The position numbers were made by a program, and so were the translations under genes. The notes under the pieces are model-generated. The model made no database searches and had not been told where the DNA came from. It was given only the letters and a program-made list of their open reading frames with translations. Below, one piece after another: positions 1-9,357 of a stretch of DNA of 64,000 bases (the stretch's first letter is position 1; the number at the start of each line of letters is the position of its first letter). The stretch is from Salipaludibacillus sp. CUR1 (lineage in GTDB: Bacteria > Bacillota > Bacilli > Bacillales > Salisediminibacteriaceae), in assembly GCF_021028955.1 (NCBI RefSeq), contig NZ_JAIWPE010000009.1:18914-82913 (forward strand), given 5' to 3'.

Positions 1-532
1 CGATTTCTTCTTTTAATGAAGTTAAATCAGAAGGAAGGCCTTTTGATAAATGTTCTTCATGCCGCCTTTTAGCCCTTTCTTCTACAGACGCTGTCAGAAA
101 TACTTTTACTTCTGCAGCCGGCAGAACTGCTGTACCTATATCTCTGCCATCCATAACCACTCCGCCTCTTTGTGCGAGCTCCTGCTGTTTTCTTACCATT
201 TCCTTTCTTATCTTTTCATGTTTAGCCACATAGGATACGTTATTTGTCACTTCTGAAGAACGGATGTCTTCAGTAATATCCCTCTGATTCATTTTAATTT
301 TAAGTGAACCGGCATCATTCACTAACTCTATATCACTTTCTTTAAGCAATTCATTTAAGATATCCTCGTTATTTACGTCTACATTATTTTCAAGGGCGTA
401 CCAGGTTAAAGCACGGTACATGGCTCCCGTGTCAACGTAAACAAAGGATAATTTTTCTGCAAGCAATTTCGCGACGGTACTTTTCCCTGCACCAGCCGGC
501 CCATCAATTGCAATATTCATTTCTGTTTTCAT
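1..532 (-). CDS. cmk: Cytidylate kinase (3' end outside window)
   Basis: Phosphorylates CMP and dCMP with ATP in pyrimidine nucleotide metabolism. About 177 codons are visible and no stop is reached before the window edge; the family is usually about 225 residues. The N-terminus carries the P-loop GPAGAGKST, and a DGRDIGT motif typical of bacterial Cmk follows later. The ATG at 532 has an AAAGGG ribosome binding site 7 nt upstream; a second in-frame ATG at 520 is less well placed. In B. subtilis cmk is also next to motI/ypfA. Function is sure from family motifs; the C-terminus is unseen. Confidence 0.93.
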   Translation of the reverse strand, partial: MKTEMNIAIDGPAGAGKSTVAKLLAEKLSFVYVDTGAMYRALTWYALENNVDVNNEDILNELLKESDIELVNDAGSLKIKMNQRDITEDIRSSEVTNNVSYVAKHEKIRKEMVRKQQELAQRGGVVMDGRDIGTAVLPAAEVKVFLTASVEERAKRRHEEHLSKGLPSDLTSLKEEI

Positions 533-635
533 GCTGCAACCCTTTCTAAGAAAAAATCTAATAGTTATTGCGTTTACACTCCATATATTATCATAATTAT
601 ACATGAACGGTCTATTTTTTCAGAATCATTTGTAA

Positions 636-1316
636 TTATTCAAATTGCACCGGCCTGCTATGATGCTTCTTTTCTTTTTTATTTATTATAAGCTGTCTTT
701 CATAACAATAGCGGACTATTTTTTGCCTGTCTGCATCTTCAATTTTCTTAAACTCTCCAGACCCTATGGCCTTTCCCTTTATGGATTTTGATCTGATAAA
801 TTCAGCACCAGCCTCAATATAAACCGTTTCTCCGGACTGGAAGGGCAGCGCCAAATATACTTTGAAGCCTTCTCCCCCCGCTATAGAAAGGTCATCCGGC
901 AAATGAAGGGACAGGCCTCCCCCGCTTAAATCAGAAGTGACAGTTGTAAATGGAGTGAATTTTCCTTCCTCAGAGTACACAGCAGCATCAGCCATTGTCT
1001 CCACTCTTACATATTGGCGGCGTTGAATACGTATATAGTTATTATCTAAAGGACCTGTTAATACTAACATCGGGATTTCCCGCTCAGCTATTCCCTTCAC
1101 TTCACATTCGAATAAATAAATAGCCTGATCCCCACCTATAAACCATATTTTAAATTGGGTGCCTTCTAAAAAGAAACCAGGTCTGCGGTTTAGATCATCT
1201 ACAGGAAAATCAATAAAAATATAACCTGACTCCAAATCAAGGATTTTGCTCCTGAATCTTCTATTATCTTTTTTATCTGTCATTTCCATATGAATCGTAC
1301 TTCCTATTTTAATCAA
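636..1316 (-). CDS. motI: PilZ-domain c-di-GMP receptor, MotI/YpfA type
   Basis: A 226-residue protein with a YcgR-type N-terminal beta domain and a C-terminal PilZ domain. Both c-di-GMP signatures are present: an RxxxR stretch (RRQYVR, near residue 100) and a DLSGGG (D/NxSxxG) motif about 30 residues later. In B. subtilis, MotI (YpfA/DgrA) binds c-di-GMP and disengages the flagellar stator, so motility control is inferred here from family and synteny. The best start is TTG at 1316, with GGAGG 6 nt upstream. It lies between cmk and the ypeB-sleB germination genes, as in B. subtilis. Confidence 0.88.
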   Translation of the reverse strand: MIKIGSTIHMEMTDKKDNRRFRSKILDLESGYIFIDFPVDDLNRRPGFFLEGTQFKIWFIGGDQAIYLFECEVKGIAEREIPMLVLTGPLDNNYIRIQRRQYVRVETMADAAVYSEEGKFTPFTTVTSDLSGGGLSLHLPDDLSIAGGEGFKVYLALPFQSGETVYIEAGAEFIRSKSIKGKAIGSGEFKKIEDADRQKIVRYCYERQLIINKKEKKHHSRPVQFE

Positions 1317-1412
1317 AAGGCCCCTCCTTTAAATACACTACTCTCTACCCTAAGTGATTCTATGTAAGTTAAAAATCTCCTTCTTTTGACCCTGCCCGTC
1401 TTCCTTTATTAT

Positions 1413-1453
1413 GAAAAGAACGAAGAGCCCCGTCAAGGCTCTTCGTTCTTTTC
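1413..1453 (-). terminator. Rho-independent terminator after ypeB
   Basis: A perfect 17-bp inverted repeat (arms 1413-1429 and 1437-1453, 7-nt loop) starts 2 nt past the ypeB stop. Its arms are A-rich on one side and T-rich on the other, so it could work in both directions. It ends the sleB-ypeB transcript. Confidence 0.85.
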
Positions 1454-1455
1454 AT

Positions 1456-2802
1456 TTACTGGTAAACCGGTTCGGGATTATCGAGCTTCTCAACCTGCTC
1501 TTCTCTTCCATTCTTCGCATTAATAAATATTCTGTAGGTATCATTATCTATTGTCCCATAAAATTCGTGGCACAGCACCTCTTCCTCCAATTGATTTTCT
1601 ATCACTGCCACATGGTGTTCTTTTACATCCAGGTTAGGATTTAAGCGTTCTTGCGCTTCTTCCTCTGATAATTCCAGCTTTGTTTCCCGGTCTTCTTTGT
1701 TGTTTGCTAAATAAGCAAAGCTTTCAAAACCTGTAATGTCCCCTTCATCTAAAGCAACATCCACAACAATTTCATCAGTATAAATTCTTACATCATCATC
1801 CAGCTTTACAAATTGAAAGACGCCTATATTTTCGTATTGTTTACTGTCTACTAGCTGCATATTGTCGTAACCGTTTCTTTCAAGGAAGTCTTCAGCTTTC
1901 TCAGATGCTTCATTCAAGCTTATTTTCTCCTGCTGGACTTCTCTTTCATTCAGCATCCATACAGGGTGACCACCCTTTTTGGTTATATCCATAGTAATGT
2001 TTGTCCCATGCTCGCCGTCAGCAATGACGAGGCTGTATGCTTCATATGCAAGCCCTTCGCCTGTTTCAGTTATTTGCACATCTCCCAGTGAATCCTGATT
2101 AAGAAAATCTCTTGCTGTATCTATCGCTTCATTTTCATCTATTCGGTCTTCATTCTTTATATTTTCTTCAATCTCTTCATCGTTTCCGGTCACTTTATTA
2201 GACTCGTTATCAAAATTAACTTCTGAAAAGCCCCCGACTTTTTCATCTATAATGTGAAAACCGTTGACTACTGCATTGTTCAAAGGCTCCTCTTGAGCTA
2301 CTAAGTCAAGCTCCACATCGGTCCAGCGCAAGTTGTCTTTAAGAACCATTGACTGGACTTTGCGCAATTCCTTCTGGATTTCTCCTGCTTGTGAATATAA
2401 TTGTTTTAAGTCATCATAATTTTCTTCAGTTAAAGGATCCTGATCAAGATCTCTAATAGCATGCCGGTAAGAGAAGTTTCCCACTTTATATAAAAACTCC
2501 TCAGTTTTAGTAAACGGCATTAACCCTAAAGGCAGTTGACCTAACTCATTCTGCGCTTCAGAAGTAATCCGCCAGACATCAGCTAATGAAGGAGACAGCC
2601 GCTCTTTTGAATTCATCGCCAAGGTAGCACCGATCTCATCATGAAGCAGATCGATTTGGTATGTTAAATCGTGAAAAGCGCGTTGATAATTATTTTCAGA
2701 TTGCATCAATACTGTGTTTTTTTCTTCCTGTTCCCTAAAGCCCCACATGCCCGTTCCGATTAAGGCCACTGCCAGGACACCTATTACTATATTTCTCATC
2801 AT
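1456..2802 (-). CDS. ypeB: Germination protein YpeB
   Basis: A 448-residue protein (B. subtilis YpeB is 450). It has one N-terminal membrane anchor (about residues 3-20), a long helical region, and C-terminal PepSY-like repeats. In Bacillus spores YpeB is needed for assembly and stability of the cortex-lytic enzyme SleB. Here it directly follows sleB on the same strand with an 18-nt gap, the classic sleB-ypeB operon. The ATG at 2802 is preferred because GGAGGTG lies just before it; the longer TTG-initiated frame would include the ribosome binding site itself. The sequence is strongly acidic. Confidence 0.93.
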   Translation of the reverse strand: MMRNIVIGVLAVALIGTGMWGFREQEEKNTVLMQSENNYQRAFHDLTYQIDLLHDEIGATLAMNSKERLSPSLADVWRITSEAQNELGQLPLGLMPFTKTEEFLYKVGNFSYRHAIRDLDQDPLTEENYDDLKQLYSQAGEIQKELRKVQSMVLKDNLRWTDVELDLVAQEEPLNNAVVNGFHIIDEKVGGFSEVNFDNESNKVTGNDEEIEENIKNEDRIDENEAIDTARDFLNQDSLGDVQITETGEGLAYEAYSLVIADGEHGTNITMDITKKGGHPVWMLNEREVQQEKISLNEASEKAEDFLERNGYDNMQLVDSKQYENIGVFQFVKLDDDVRIYTDEIVVDVALDEGDITGFESFAYLANNKEDRETKLELSEEEAQERLNPNLDVKEHHVAVIENQLEEEVLCHEFYGTIDNDTYRIFINAKNGREEQVEKLDNPEPVYQ

Positions 2803-2820
2803 ACGGTTCACCTCCAAAGT

Positions 2821-3804
2821 TTATTCACAGAAAATATGTTTTCCAATTTGTTTGATTTGAGGCCTCGTCCAAATCCACCCGGAGGTAGCTGTCTGCGGAT
2901 TAAAATAGTATAAAGCATCTCCTGAAGGATCCTGGCCGTTTATGGCATCAAGTACAGCCTTCCTTGCTTCTTCATCCGGATCCATCCAAATCTGCCCGTC
3001 AGCGACTGCTGTAAAGGCTCTAGGTTCAAAGATCACATCTGAGACCGTATTAGGAAAAATCGGGCTGTTAATACGATTTAAAATTACCGCTGCAACTGCC
3101 ACCTGCCCTTCGTATGGTTCTCCTCTTGCTTCTCCGTAAACAGCCTGCGCCATTATCCGGATATCGTTATCCGAAAAGCCGTCTGGAACATTCATTGCTT
3201 TTTGAATATTTGGCTCATCGTCCTGAGGGACTGGTTCCTCCTCCGCTGGAGCGGGAACCTCTTCTTCAGCAGGTCTTTCAGGTTCAGGTTCAGGCGCTGG
3301 TTCTCTTGCCGGTTCTTCGGCGCGAGGCTGGTCAGGCGGCGCTTGTTCTCTTCCGTCTCTTTCCGGTTGTCCAGTCTGCCCTGCCCCATCCCTGCTTCCT
3401 TTTGGGCCTTTCTGAATATGTTTGTCCACACCGCCGTAGTGCGTAAATTCTCTTCCTTCCCTAAGCATTCTGTGAACAAATTCCTTATCATATTCCGTAG
3501 CTCTTACTAACCTATCTTTCATGTCTTCTCCTACCAGCCCGTCAACCTCCAGGCCAAACTGCTCCTGAAATTCGCGGACAGACCAGTATGTCTGCCATCC
3601 AAACACCCCGTCAATGGTTCCGTCATAATAACCGTTGTACTGCATTCTTGCCTGAAGCTCTACCACATCATCACCGGTGGCACCTTTCTGAATAACCTGT
3701 TGTGTAAAAGCTTCCGCCTCGTCCGGAACAATAAGGATGCTGAAACATATTAAGGTCATTAATATCGTAAACTGTCTAAAAATCCTGAAATGTTTCCCAT
3801 TCAT
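2821..3804 (-). CDS. sleB: Spore cortex-lytic enzyme SleB
   Basis: A 327-residue lytic transglycosylase that degrades spore cortex peptidoglycan during germination. In order: an N-terminal signal peptide (about residues 1-32, ending near EAEA), a peptidoglycan-binding domain (about 38-95), a long Pro/Glu/Arg-rich linker (about 130-195), and a C-terminal SleB/CwlJ hydrolase domain (about 220-327) with the AVYGEARGEP motif holding the likely catalytic Glu. The linker is longer and more charged than the B. subtilis one (SleB about 305 residues), which fits an acidic, salt-adapted proteome. The start ATG has AAGGAGG upstream. ypeB follows in the operon. Confidence 0.94.
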   Translation of the reverse strand: MNGKHFRIFRQFTILMTLICFSILIVPDEAEAFTQQVIQKGATGDDVVELQARMQYNGYYDGTIDGVFGWQTYWSVREFQEQFGLEVDGLVGEDMKDRLVRATEYDKEFVHRMLREGREFTHYGGVDKHIQKGPKGSRDGAGQTGQPERDGREQAPPDQPRAEEPAREPAPEPEPERPAEEEVPAPAEEEPVPQDDEPNIQKAMNVPDGFSDNDIRIMAQAVYGEARGEPYEGQVAVAAVILNRINSPIFPNTVSDVIFEPRAFTAVADGQIWMDPDEEARKAVLDAINGQDPSGDALYYFNPQTATSGWIWTRPQIKQIGKHIFCE

Positions 3805-3909
3805 AGTAATCCTCCTTTTAACATGCTGATCGTAATATCAGGTGCGAATAACCATAGTTTTATCCATTGCTTTGAATTTATTCCATAAAGAAAAACAAGA
3901 TAAAAAAAA

Positions 3910-3934
3910 AGGTACGGAATTAGAATCCGCACCT
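3910..3934 (-). terminator. Terminator between the zinc-ribbon gene and sleB
   Basis: Inverted repeat of 9 bp with one G-U pair (3910-3918 and 3926-3934). On the minus strand it is followed by an eight-T run. It terminates the small zinc-ribbon gene upstream of sleB. Confidence 0.85.
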
Positions 3935-3962
3935 TTTTCTTATCTTGTAAATAATAGAAATA

Positions 3963-4130
3963 TTATTCAGGTGACACGTCCATATCAAACTGTGCTTCAT
4001 TGCCGCACACACAACGCTTGAAGCCTGTATCATACCCTCCTGTTTCTTTAGGGCGGCCACGCAGGATATACTTCTCCCCGCATTGCTGGCAGCGAATGAT
4101 GACTTTGTATCTTTGTTTTATTTCAGACAA
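3963..4130 (-). CDS. Small zinc-ribbon protein, unknown function
   Basis: A 55-codon gene. It starts at TTG (4130) with a strong AAAGGAG ribosome binding site 8 nt upstream. The product begins MSEIKQRYKV and has two Cys pairs (CQQC and CVC) spaced like a small zinc ribbon; the N-terminal half is basic and the tail is acidic. It has its own terminator downstream and lies between prsW and sleB. No function is recognised; the Cys pattern, strong ribosome binding site and terminator argue that it is a real gene. Confidence 0.75.
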   Translation of the reverse strand: MSEIKQRYKVIIRCQQCGEKYILRGRPKETGGYDTGFKRCVCGNEAQFDMDVSPE

Positions 4131-4226
4131 AAAGATCACTCCTTTTACCGATTATGTTTATGAAATTATACAACCATTTGCCATTACTATACAATGAACA
4201 ACGATGCTGTTCAACAAAAGCACTTC

Positions 4227-4898
4227 TTATCCTGTCTCCCGTTTAACTAAATGGACTGCCTGAAGCTGATTTGCTTTCTTTACTTTTTTTAAGGCGAACA
4301 CCCATAGAAAAACCATAAAAGGAATTAAGACGTAGATCCACTGGTTCATCGATAAGAGGATCAAATTATAGAGACTGTGAAGCAAATAAGGAATTAAAAA
4401 AGCCATAAATAAGTATCTGTACCTCTTTTGCTTTTGAAACTTAGCCTTTCCAAAATAGTACCCCATTACTACACCAAATAAGGCATGGCTGGTTACTGGA
4501 AAAACAGCTCTAATAAAAGCTGTATCGAGCCCATGGGCTATAATATATAAAAGATTTTCCACTGAGGCAAATCCTAAAGCCACAGCGGTTGCGTAAACAA
4601 TGCCATCATACCGCTGACTAAAATGGACATGATAAAATACTGTAACCAGCACTATAAACCATTTAAAAAATTCTTCGGTGAGCGCTACCTGTAAAAAAGT
4701 TTCTATAAAAGGCGAAGTAAAACGGGCTTCGTTTTGTAAAACAAACTGAATAAACATGACAGGAAATACGAGCAGCGTTCCAAAAATAAAACAGCGTATG
4801 ACCATTGTCAAGGGTTCCTGTTCAAATTCATCTTTTAAATAAAAAAAAATTAAAAGTGCTATGGCCGGAGTAAATGCCGCTGTTATAATTGAAACCAT
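4227..4898 (-). CDS. prsW: Intramembrane glutamic protease PrsW
   Basis: A 223-residue polytopic membrane protein (B. subtilis PrsW 218). It has the catalytic EExxK-type motif (TEEFFKW) and later conserved histidines in hydrophobic segments (for example SHALFG). In B. subtilis PrsW makes the site-1 cut in the anti-sigma factor RsiW and so releases SigW under envelope stress; the same role is inferred here. The ATG at 4898 (MVSII...) is chosen because AGGAAAGGTG lies just upstream. Synteny with sleB and bdr matches B. subtilis. Confidence 0.92.
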   Translation of the reverse strand: MVSIITAAFTPAIALLIFFYLKDEFEQEPLTMVIRCFIFGTLLVFPVMFIQFVLQNEARFTSPFIETFLQVALTEEFFKWFIVLVTVFYHVHFSQRYDGIVYATAVALGFASVENLLYIIAHGLDTAFIRAVFPVTSHALFGVVMGYYFGKAKFQKQKRYRYLFMAFLIPYLLHSLYNLILLSMNQWIYVLIPFMVFLWVFALKKVKKANQLQAVHLVKRETG

Positions 4899-4993
4899 CA
4901 GACACCTTTCCTTTCTCACCGGATTTAAGGTGTTACTTATATACTAAAAAATGTGAAACTTAAATGCAATTAAAAAATCAGGAGGATCCATTT

Positions 4994-5962
4994 GTGAAAA
5001 AAATACTTATCATACATACTGGCGGCACTATTGCAATGAGCGAAGATAAAAACACAGGAGAAGTAAAACCTAATACTGAAAATCCTTTACATTTAACATT
5101 AAACAGCCTGGAAGGTGTCCAATTTTATATTGAGGACTTTCTTAATATCCCTTCTCCGCATATGACAACTAATCATATGGTCGATTTAGCAAATACGATC
5201 GACAGGCGGGTATCTGAAAAATCCCTTGATGGCGTGGTAATTACTCACGGCACAGATACACTGGAAGAAACAGCTTACCTTTTAGATCTTATTCTTAAAA
5301 ATACTTGTCCGGTAGTCGTAACAGGCGCTATGCGTTCAAGTAATGAACTTGGTTCAGACGGGCCGCCAAATTTATTATCCGCTATCAGAACAGCGATGAG
5401 TGACGGAGCTAAAAATAAAGGAGTTTTAGTTGTATTAAACGATGAAATCCATACAGCCAAAAATGCAACAAAGACACATACCAGTAATATAGCTACTTTT
5501 CAAAGTCCGCAGTACGGGCCTATCGGAATAGTGACTAAAAGACGTGTCCATTTCCACCACGCCCCTACCGCAAGGGAAAAATTCAAAATTAATTCTCTTT
5601 CAAAAAAAGTTCTGCTTATAAAAGCTGTAGCAGGCATGGAAAAGGAAATACTGGACGCCGTGTGCAATATACAAATGGATGGACTTGTTATTGAAGCACT
5701 CGGCCAGGGAAATATGCCTCCTTCAACAGTTAAGCCGATTAAAGAACTTGTAGCCAGAGGGATTCCTGTAGTGCTGGTATCGAGGTGCTTTAACGGAATT
5801 GTTCAGGATATTTACGGATATGAAGGAGGGGGCAGACAACTCAAAAATTTTGGAGTTATTTTTACAAATGGATTAAACGGCCAAAAAGCGCGGATCAAAT
5901 TGATGGTGGCATTAGAAAAAACAACAGATATAAACCAGCTTCAGCATCTTTTTCAGCAGTAG
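4994..5962 (+). CDS. ansA: L-asparaginase, type I cytoplasmic
   Basis: Hydrolyses L-asparagine to aspartate and ammonia. The 322-residue product shows both catalytic Thr motifs: HTGGTIAM at the N-terminus and HGTDTLEETA around residue 80. No signal peptide is seen, so it acts in the cytoplasm. The start is GTG at 4994, with GGAGG 8 nt upstream; an upstream ATG at 4964 would place the ribosome binding site inside the gene. It is a single plus-strand gene between divergent prsW and convergent bdr, an addition relative to B. subtilis at this point. Confidence 0.92.
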   Translation: MKKILIIHTGGTIAMSEDKNTGEVKPNTENPLHLTLNSLEGVQFYIEDFLNIPSPHMTTNHMVDLANTIDRRVSEKSLDGVVITHGTDTLEETAYLLDLILKNTCPVVVTGAMRSSNELGSDGPPNLLSAIRTAMSDGAKNKGVLVVLNDEIHTAKNATKTHTSNIATFQSPQYGPIGIVTKRRVHFHHAPTAREKFKINSLSKKVLLIKAVAGMEKEILDAVCNIQMDGLVIEALGQGNMPPSTVKPIKELVARGIPVVLVSRCFNGIVQDIYGYEGGGRQLKNFGVIFTNGLNGQKARIKLMVALEKTTDINQLQHLFQQ

Positions 5963-6042
5963 CTATGGAAAGCCAGCATAAGACAAGCCCCTGAGCAAGC
6001 ATTCGCCCCGCGGGCTGAAATCCCAGCTTCTATTTACAAAGA

Positions 6043-6089
6043 ACACCGGAACAACAATAAATTTACAAGGGCTGTTCCGGTGTTTTTTA
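6043..6089 (+). terminator. Terminator after ansA
   Basis: Perfect 11-bp stem (6043-6053 and 6073-6083) followed by a T-run on the plus strand. It ends ansA before the convergent bdr gene. Confidence 0.9.
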
Positions 6090-6112
6090 AGACTATTCGT
6101 TGGCGGCAGCTT

Positions 6113-7090
6113 CTATTTCTCTGTGATATGTTTTGCAATCAAAGATCCGTGATGTCTGCCATTTTCAATAAATATCTCATTTGCGTTATTCCCCGCAGCA
6201 ATGACCCCTGCAATATAAATATTCTCCACATTGGTTTCCATTGTCTGAGGATTAAAGTATGGTCGTCCTGTTTCACTTTCTATGGGAACGCCCATTCCTT
6301 TTATAAATGTATGGTCAGGGTGGTAACCCGTCATGGCAAAAACAAAGTCTGCCGGGTAAGATTTTCTTTCCCCATTCTTTTCAACTACAATTTCATCTTT
6401 TTTTATCTCACTGACTGCAGTCCCAAAATGCATTTGTATAGCGCCGTTTCTTACTAATGCGTCAAATTCCGGAAGAATCCACGGTTTTACACTTGAAGAA
6501 TAAGTGTCGCCCCTGTAAAAAACCGTGACATTAGCGCCGGCTTTCTCCAATTCCAGTGCTGCATCAACCGCTGAATTCTTCCCGCCTATAACAGCGACAT
6601 TCTGATTGAAAAATGAGTGAGCTTCATGAAAATAATGAAACACATGAGACTGATTTTCTCCTTCTATTCCCATGTAGTTAGGCGAATCATAGTAGCCAGT
6701 TGCGATGACAATATTCTTTGCCTCATAAGTTTTGCTTTCGCCTGTCTTACGCAACGTTTCAAGATAGAACTTTTCATCATTTACCGGGTCTACTTTTTTA
6801 ACTTCTTCAAAAGCATTGATTCTGATTTGTTTCTCTCTAACAACTTCCCGGTAATAAACCAGTGCTTCATTTCTTTTAGGTTTCCTTTCAGTACTGTAAA
6901 AAGGAACTCCGCCAATTGAAAGCTTTTCACTTGAACTGAAAAATTGCTGATGGGTTGGATAGTTATATAAAGAATGAACAATGTTCCCTTTTTCAATTAC
7001 TAAAGGGGTATATCCTTCATTTTGCAGCTCAATAGCAGCCGATAAGCCGCAAGGCCCTGCACCTACTATAATAATATCTTCCTTTTGCAT
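6113..7090 (-). CDS. bdr: Bacillithiol-disulfide reductase YpdA/Bdr
   Basis: A 325-residue FAD/NADPH flavoprotein. It has an N-terminal dinucleotide motif (VGAGPCGLSAA) and a second NADPH-type motif in the middle (GGKNSAVDAAL). YpdA/Bdr reduces bacillithiol disulfide with NADPH and takes part in oxidative-stress defence in the cytoplasm of Firmicutes. The ATG at 7090 (MQKEDII) is preferred because GAGGTGG lies 5 nt upstream; a GTG at 7099 has no useful ribosome binding site. It lies directly downstream of gudB, as in B. subtilis, with a terminator between them. Confidence 0.9.
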   Translation of the reverse strand: MQKEDIIIVGAGPCGLSAAIELQNEGYTPLVIEKGNIVHSLYNYPTHQQFFSSSEKLSIGGVPFYSTERKPKRNEALVYYREVVREKQIRINAFEEVKKVDPVNDEKFYLETLRKTGESKTYEAKNIVIATGYYDSPNYMGIEGENQSHVFHYFHEAHSFFNQNVAVIGGKNSAVDAALELEKAGANVTVFYRGDTYSSSVKPWILPEFDALVRNGAIQMHFGTAVSEIKKDEIVVEKNGERKSYPADFVFAMTGYHPDHTFIKGMGVPIESETGRPYFNPQTMETNVENIYIAGVIAAGNNANEIFIENGRHHGSLIAKHITEK

Positions 7091-7120
7091 TCTTTCCACC
7101 TCGCTAGAAAAATCAAAAAG

Positions 7121-7146
7121 AACCCCTTTAAACGAGTAAAGGGATT
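7121..7146 (-). terminator. Terminator after gudB
   Basis: A 10-bp stem with one G-U pair (7121-7130 and 7137-7146), followed on the minus strand by TTCTTTTT. It lies between the gudB stop and the bdr start. Confidence 0.85.
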
Positions 7147-7180
7147 CACCTAATACATATATCTTAACGAAAATTAATAT

Positions 7181-8464
7181 TTAAATCCAGCCGCGGAACC
7201 TGCTCGCCTCTGCCATTTTTCGCACGCCCACCATATATGCTGCGAGTCTCATGTCCACTTTACGCGTGGAAGACACACGGTAGACATTATCAAAAGCTGT
7301 CACCATCACTTTTTCAAGCCTCTTCTCAACTTCTTCCTCTTCCCAGTAAAAACCTTGATTATTCTGGACCCATTCAAAATAGGATACTGTTACGCCTCCC
7401 GCACTGGCGAGAACATCAGGTACGAGCAGTACCTCCCGCTCACTCAGCTGCTTTGTAGCCTCAATTGTCGTCGGACCGTTCGCCGCTTCTACAATAATGT
7501 TAGCTTTTATACGGTTTACATTCTTTTCGGTAATTTGATTCTCAATAGCAGCAGGAACAAGAATATCACAATCCAACTCAAGAAGTTCCTCATTGGAGAT
7601 CGTGTCTTTAAACAGTTTAGATACCGTACCGAAACTGTCCCTTCTATCAAGCAAATAGTCTATATCAAGCCCTTCTGGATCATGCAGACCTCCATAAACA
7701 TCAGAAATCCCTACTACTTTAGCTCCCGCGTCATACATAAATTTAGCAAGGAAGCTTCCTGCATTACCAAATCCTTGGATAACAATTCTGGCCCCTTCTA
7801 GATTAATTCCTTTTTTCTTGGCTGCTTCACGGATGCAAATAGTAACGCCCTTTGCTGTAGCAGACTCCCGGCCATGGGAGCCTCCAAGTACAAGAGGTTT
7901 ACCTGTAATAAAGCCTGGTGAATCAAATTCTTTCATGCGGCTGTACTCATCCATCATCCAGGCCATTATTTGAGAGTTAGTAAATACATCCGGAGCCGGA
8001 ATGTCTTTTGTAGGGCCTACAATTTGACTGATGGCCCGGACATAGCCACGGCTTAAGCGTTCTATTTCAGGAAATGACATTTCTCTTGGGTCACACACTA
8101 TGCCGCCTTTACCTCCGCCATAAGGCAAGTCAACAATTCCCGCTTTTAGGCTCATCCAAATTGATAACGCTTTCACTTCTGTCTCTGATACGTCAGGGTG
8201 AAAACGTACTCCCCCTTTTGTCGGGCCTACTGCATCATTATGCTGGGCTCTGTAGCCTGTAAATATTTTAATAGACCCGTTATCCATTCTTACAGGAATA
8301 CGAACGGTCATCATTCGCAAAGGTTCCTTCATTAACTCATATACTTCATCAGGATAACCCAGTTTTCCTAATGCTTTATGAACAACCGTTTGAGTCGACT
8401 CAAGCACGTTCTGGCTTGAGTTTTGATTGTTTGCTTTTGTTTCAGCCTTTTCACTTTCTTTCAT
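7181..8464 (-). CDS. gudB: Glutamate dehydrogenase, GudB/RocG type
   Basis: Catabolic NAD-dependent oxidative deamination of glutamate to 2-oxoglutarate and ammonia. The 427-residue product has the same length as B. subtilis GudB. Visible motifs are GGVRFHPDV, GGGKGGI with the catalytic Lys, PAPDVFT, and the nucleotide-binding GFGNAGS. Only one VKA unit follows SETE, so the three-residue duplication that makes gudB cryptic in B. subtilis 168 is absent and the enzyme should be active. The ATG at 8464 is chosen because AGGGGTG lies 6 nt upstream. Its neighbours mecB and bdr match B. subtilis. Confidence 0.94.
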   Translation of the reverse strand: MKESEKAETKANNQNSSQNVLESTQTVVHKALGKLGYPDEVYELMKEPLRMMTVRIPVRMDNGSIKIFTGYRAQHNDAVGPTKGGVRFHPDVSETEVKALSIWMSLKAGIVDLPYGGGKGGIVCDPREMSFPEIERLSRGYVRAISQIVGPTKDIPAPDVFTNSQIMAWMMDEYSRMKEFDSPGFITGKPLVLGGSHGRESATAKGVTICIREAAKKKGINLEGARIVIQGFGNAGSFLAKFMYDAGAKVVGISDVYGGLHDPEGLDIDYLLDRRDSFGTVSKLFKDTISNEELLELDCDILVPAAIENQITEKNVNRIKANIIVEAANGPTTIEATKQLSEREVLLVPDVLASAGGVTVSYFEWVQNNQGFYWEEEEVEKRLEKVMVTAFDNVYRVSSTRKVDMRLAAYMVGVRKMAEASRFRGWI

Positions 8465-8620
8465 TGGTTTCACCCCTGAATTTATATATATAATTAAAAT
8501 AATAAATGTTCTCTTCTATCTATTACTATAAAGAAGTCAGCACTTTTTTTCCACTGTCTTTTTATTTTTCCTGATTAATTTGTCACTTCTCTATCTTCAT
8601 TTTTAAAATCAATATAAAAT

Positions 8621-8649
8621 TAAGAAGCCTTTAATGAAAAGGCTTCTTA
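8621..8649 (-). terminator. Terminator overlapping the mecB 3' end
   Basis: Perfect 9-bp inverted repeat (8621-8629 and 8641-8649). It includes the last bases of mecB and is AT-rich on its outer side, separating mecB from gudB. Confidence 0.75.
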
Positions 8650-9231
8650 AGAAAAGTAATTATGAAGGTGTTTTACCGCCATAGAGGCAATAATGACTTT
8701 ACCGTATTCTTCCAGTACGTGAGGCGAAATGTCAGTTTGGCTCGCAAATTCCCGTATAACAGAAGTGATGATTTTTCTGGTCTCAGGTTCGAAGTTTTCT
8801 TTTTCAAATTTCAAGAAATACGAACCTTTAAAATGATAAAGAGCTCCTTCGGAAATTTCCCGGGAGTGAAGAACTTTCGAAAGCTGGATGACATGTTCTA
8901 TATCATTGAATTCGAAAATCAAAGCTCCTTCATGCTGCTCCAATCCAATCTGCCATTCAATGACGGGTTCTTCAAAATCATCTAACGAGTCTTCAGTTTT
9001 GGTCACTATTATGACCAATCCTTGGGCAGGTATGGAGAAGACTTCAACGACTACAGGGCCTTCGGGATCAAAATTAAGTTCCTCACTGGCTTCAGTAATC
9101 ATGTCTTGAAACATTTCATCTATGACAGGCACTTCCGCCCAAGTTTTATCTGTGGTTATACCGCGTTTTTCGAGATCTTCATATGTTAAAAATATCTTCA
9201 TCTTATCATAAGCCAGTCTTTCGAGGCGCAT
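8647..9231 (-). CDS. mecB: Adaptor protein MecB (YpbH)
   Basis: A 194-residue acidic MecA-family adaptor that targets substrates to the ClpC protease. The N-terminus (MRLERLAYDKMKIFLTYEDL) is the conserved substrate-binding domain of the family, and the C-terminal half is the ClpC-binding domain. The ATG at 9231 has GGGAGG 7 nt upstream; the longer frame runs through the ribosome binding site. The position next to gudB and the length match B. subtilis YpbH/MecB rather than MecA. Substrates cannot be inferred. Confidence 0.88.
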   Translation of the reverse strand: MRLERLAYDKMKIFLTYEDLEKRGITTDKTWAEVPVIDEMFQDMITEASEELNFDPEGPVVVEVFSIPAQGLVIIVTKTEDSLDDFEEPVIEWQIGLEQHEGALIFEFNDIEHVIQLSKVLHSREISEGALYHFKGSYFLKFEKENFEPETRKIITSVIREFASQTDISPHVLEEYGKVIIASMAVKHLHNYFS

Positions 9232-9357
9232 ATACGTTCCTCCCTCATTCATGCCAGCGTTAATGAAAGAGATTTTCTCCCTTTCCGGTGACAGTGTTTA
9301 ATGTAAAATATGACGGCTAACTTAAAAAGGTGCGCTATAAAGCCCAAGTTTCATCTC